NCBI GenBank assembly: GCA_903879765.1
Contig: CAIRMS010000225.1
Span: 1 to 7,426 of the forward strand
Length of the DNA: 7,426 nucleotides
Direction: 5' to 3'
Source: an uncultured Flavobacteriales bacterium
GTDB taxonomy: Bacteria > Bacteroidota > Bacteroidia > Flavobacteriales_D > Crocinitomicaceae
The position numbers and the translations under genes are program-made. The notes beneath the pieces are model-generated. The model made no database searches. It saw only the letters and a program-made list of their open reading frames with translations, and was not told the DNA's origin. Below, piece after piece: positions 5,901 to 7,426 of the stretch (its first letter is position 1; each line of letters begins with the position of its first letter).

Positions 5901-6587
5901 TTATGAAGTTAAAATCGCTTCTATTTTCATTTCTACCATCGGCATTCTTTCACTTAACATAATTGGGTGAATGTGTGAAACAAGTACCTCTTGAAGTAGT
6001 CCTTTTTCTTTGATCAGTTGAAGTTGAGATCGGACATAATCTGATACTAGCGGATTATCTTTTTTCATTTCAGAAACGATATTGATTCGATTATCAATAA
6101 TGTAGATAATGTCTTCAATGTCATGACTGCTTCGGTAATCTGAACCCCGGCTATGAAAAGCCTCGAATTTAGTGGCAAGATAACAGGGGGCAGAGAAAAT
6201 CTGAATCTTTTGATTTAAAGCCGAAGTAATTTGTATGTTTTCGAAGCCTACTTTATACCAAGAATTGGCAGGTCCAAACGGACCGTCTTCCGCGGCCATA
6301 ATATCTACGGGTATATCTTTATATTTGAAACTACAAATAGCTTGTCCATATGGATCAGGATTAAACCCAAGTCTTCCAAGTTGCTGTGTAATTTCTTCCC
6401 AATGGCTTAAGTTAACAATGTGCAATGTTAGGTCAACATCTTTTGTTGGTCTGATTTCATCTGCTGCAGGGTCATCAGTATACAGACTAACAACAGCACC
6501 ACCAACGAATACAATTTGTTCATTCATCTCTTTTAATGCCTTCGCAATTTCGGCTACTACATGGAGATTAATGATTTTGTTTTCCAT
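5901..6587 (-). CDS. AbiEii-like nucleotidyltransferase (DUF1814-type), putative toxin
   Basis: The 228-aa protein has the nucleotidyltransferase fold signature: FVGGAVVSLYT (27-37), the paired acidic residues in TKDVDLT (48-54; Asp50 and Asp52), and a third carboxylate in IPVDIM (92-97; Asp95). Further on, LATKFEAFHSRG (137-148) and SSHDIEDIIYIID (153-165) match the K...R and D..D pattern of the AbiEii/DUF1814 group. Proteins of this group transfer nucleotides to RNA or protein targets, and several act as toxins in type IV toxin-antitoxin or abortive-infection systems. The gene starts 20 bp inside the end of the upstream regulator gene, so translation is coupled. The regulator-first order is that of abiEi-abiEii. 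A resistance-type or housekeeping nucleotidyltransferase cannot be excluded, so the toxin role is inference. Confidence 0.85.
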   Translation of the reverse strand: MENKIINLHVVAEIAKALKEMNEQIVFVGGAVVSLYTDDPAADEIRPTKDVDLTLHIVNLSHWEEITQQLGRLGFNPDPYGQAICSFKYKDIPVDIMAAEDGPFGPANSWYKVGFENIQITSALNQKIQIFSAPCYLATKFEAFHSRGSDYRSSHDIEDIIYIIDNRINIVSEMKKDNPLVSDYVRSQLQLIKEKGLLQEVLVSHIHPIMLSERMPMVEMKIEAILTS

Positions 6588-7101
6588 AATCGAAGCGTTC
6601 TTTTAAATGAATCAAAGCCAAATCCTTTTCCCTACTTCTCCCGACGCGAAGTGCATCCACCAAAGCAAGAATTTCATGAAGTGCAGAATCTTTCATTGCG
6701 GCAGCCGGAACCGAAGGATAAAGCGGTGCAATACTATGTCCTCTCGCTGTGCCATTGGCATAGGGCCAAACAAACAGCTCGTCACTTTGGATTTCACTGC
6801 GCAACGGATCTGCCGAATGTGAGGTTGGAATACCTCGTACCACTGGTCCAGGGTGTTGGGCAAAAATGAAGCGAATGCCATATTGAAGTAAGTCGAACAA
6901 GTTGTTTTTCATAACCGTTTTTCCGTCAGGTGATAAAAGTCCTGCAAACTTACAACGTGAAACTGCTTGACTTATTTCAGATTGACTCATACAAAGCGCT
7001 GCTGAAATAGGTTTTTGATTCCAGGTAGGATTGTTGTCAACCACTAATTTTAATAGTAGGACAATATCCTGTGGTTTAAGTTGATAATTTTGTGTTTTCA
7101 T
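6568..7101 (-). CDS. Winged-helix/HTH regulator, putative antitoxin partner of the nucleotidyltransferase
   Basis: This is a 177-aa soluble protein. Residues about 10-65 look like a winged helix-turn-helix: helices around DIVLLLKLVVDN, then NQKPISAALCMSQSEISQAV (28-47), with SQSEISQAVSRCKFAGLL as recognition helix plus start of the wing. The middle part (about 75-130) is Pro/Gly-rich and has no clear family; the end (138-172) is helical and charged. Gene order, overlap with the nucleotidyltransferase and the palindrome directly upstream suggest an autoregulating antitoxin comparable in role to AbiEi, but I see no specific AbiEi signature, so a plain MarR/Lrp-like regulator is the safe call. 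The start at 7101 places the ATG 6 bases downstream of the palindrome. Some middle-part codons are more GC-rich than the surroundings. Confidence 0.8.
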   Translation of the reverse strand: MKTQNYQLKPQDIVLLLKLVVDNNPTWNQKPISAALCMSQSEISQAVSRCKFAGLLSPDGKTVMKNNLFDLLQYGIRFIFAQHPGPVVRGIPTSHSADPLRSEIQSDELFVWPYANGTARGHSIAPLYPSVPAAAMKDSALHEILALVDALRVGRSREKDLALIHLKERFDYGKQNH

Positions 7102-7107
7102 TGTTTT

Positions 7108-7158
7108 ATATTGCGTATCGCGATATGCAATATTACGAAAAGTTCTTGTAAATCAAAA
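7108..7158 (-). promoter_or_regulatory. Predicted promoter with 26-bp palindromic operator for the regulator-nucleotidyltransferase operon
   Basis: Bases 7108-7133 form a palindrome of 13 pairs with only one imperfect (G-T) pair; its centre is TATCGCGATA (7116-7125). On the - strand, TAATATTG (7128-7135) resembles the Bacteroidota -7 box TAnnTTTG, with TTTTG (7154-7158) 18 bases upstream as the -33 box. Transcription would start near 7121, in the palindrome centre, so a protein bound there would block RNA polymerase. The upstream end of the promoter touches heptamer array B. The palindrome is seen directly; promoter and autorepression are inference. Confidence 0.7.
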
Positions 7159-7214
7159 CGATGTCCGATGTCCGATGTCCGATGTCCGATGATCGATGTT
7201 CGATGTCCGATGTT
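7159..7214. repeat. Heptamer tandem array B (8 units, mostly CGATGTC)
   Basis: Fifty-six bases make eight exact 7-mers: CGATGTC four times, CGATGAT, CGATGTT, CGATGTC, CGATGTT. It is more uniform than array A, which suggests more recent expansion. Both arrays end in CGATGTC CGATGTT followed by GGAGGTTTG, so they are the same element in direct orientation. Frames through it give repetitive Cys-Pro-Met or Ile-Gly-His peptides, which are translation artefacts. Confidence 0.9.
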
Positions 7215-7326
7215 GGAGGTTTGTTTTTCGATGATCAAGCCAAAAAGTGGAAGGAAAAAGAAAAAAGGAAAAACTATGTTCACTTCGTGGGTTTGGTTTC
7301 AGTTGGATTGTAAGTCCAGCGGTACA
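7215..7326. repeat. Conserved tail of composite repeat, copy B
   Basis: This is the direct-orientation counterpart of 5707-5818. It lacks an 8-base duplication (GTTTTTCG) present in copy A and has a longer A/G-rich loop. The arms CCAAAAAGTG (7240-7249) and CACTTCGTGG (7281-7290) still pair at 8 of 10 positions around a 31-base loop. TGGATTGTAAGTCCA follows as the second small hairpin. Similarity ends at about 7326. Bases 7327-7385 show nothing clear. Confidence 0.85.
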
Positions 7327-7385
7327 GAGTTAAAAAGTCATCTGTGCAGAAAAACTCTACTTTTTCATACAAACTGAAAAACTTC

Positions 7386-7393
7386 TATCTTTA
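7386..7393 (+). promoter_or_regulatory. Possible -7 promoter box of the gene starting at 7399
   Basis: TATCTTTA followed by C matches the Bacteroidota -7 consensus TAnnTTTG except for the last base, and sits 5 bases before the ATG, so the mRNA would be nearly leaderless. A clear -33 TTG is not seen. Confidence 0.4.
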
Positions 7394-7398
7394 CACAT

Positions 7399-7426
7399 AT
7401 GAATCTAATAGAGCTAAATATTGACA
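7399..7426 (+). CDS. Start of an unknown gene (partial, runs off the window)
   Basis: An ATG at 7399 opens a frame (MNLIELNID) to the window end. The support is its promoter-like box at 7386-7393 and its position after a non-coding repeat. Nine residues are too few for a family; the count of hydrophobic residues does not suggest a signal peptide. Confidence 0.45.

Noticed and set aside
6235..6869. Plus-strand frames opposite the nucleotidyltransferase and regulator genes
   Set aside because: They are antisense shadows of two genes that have clear motifs and operon structure.
7297..7325. tRNA-Tyr-like anticodon arm (TGGA, loop TTGTAAG, TCCA)
   Set aside because: No acceptor, D or T arm is present around it, and copy A does not keep the same stem; it is part of the repeat tail.
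7081..7377. Reading frames through heptamer array B, with repeated Asp-Val-Arg-Cys-Pro-Met or Ile-Gly-His units
   Set aside because: The peptide periodicity comes only from the 7-bp DNA repeat, and the frames cross a promoter and operator.

Overview
The window looks like an accessory region of an AT-rich Bacteroidota chromosome, probably Flavobacteriales-like. The support is: promoter-like boxes of the Bacteroidota TAnnTTTG (-7) type with an upstream TTG/TTTG rather than -35/-10 boxes; mostly absent Shine-Dalgarno sequences; two secreted proteins whose signal peptides end in A|Q; and tandem CGATGTC heptamers of a kind I recall from Bacteroidota intergenic DNA. The taxon is inferred from style, since the window has no rRNA or core marker gene.

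Region 1 (1-1501, + strand) is the tail of a tightly coupled operon. An upstream gene ends in TGA inside the ATG of a 126-aa protein (ATGA overlap). That gene overlaps the next by another ATGA; the next encodes a membrane-anchored 121-aa protein with a degenerate J-domain-like segment (HPE in place of HPD). A 231-aa soluble protein of unknown function follows. I cannot assign a function to this cassette, and it is the best candidate here for an undescribed system.

Region 2 (1502-4640) holds two genes on the - strand. One encodes a class II Fic AMP-transferase with its inhibitory motif and a C-terminal excisionase-like DNA-binding tail; a promoter bracketed by an inverted repeat precedes it. 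The other encodes an AAA ATPase of the DUF4143 type. Between them lies a GC-richer gene remnant (about 2736-3017). Upstream of the ATPase sit a 14-bp perfect palindrome and five identical 18-bp repeats spaced 32-33 bp apart.

Region 3 (4720-5626, + strand) is a tandem pair of diverged paralogous small secreted proteins.

Region 4 (5637-7326) is a two-gene - strand cassette, a winged-helix-like regulator followed by an AbiEii-like nucleotidyltransferase with a 20-bp gene overlap. It looks like a toxin-antitoxin or abortive-infection type module. A 26-bp near-perfect palindrome covers its predicted promoter. Two direct copies of a composite repeat bracket the cassette; each copy is a CGATGTC-type heptamer array followed by a conserved tail with inverted-repeat arms. 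A new + strand gene starts at 7399 and runs off the window.

Overall the window is a patchwork of accessory, defence-like and toxin-like genes separated by repeats, rather than one pathway.
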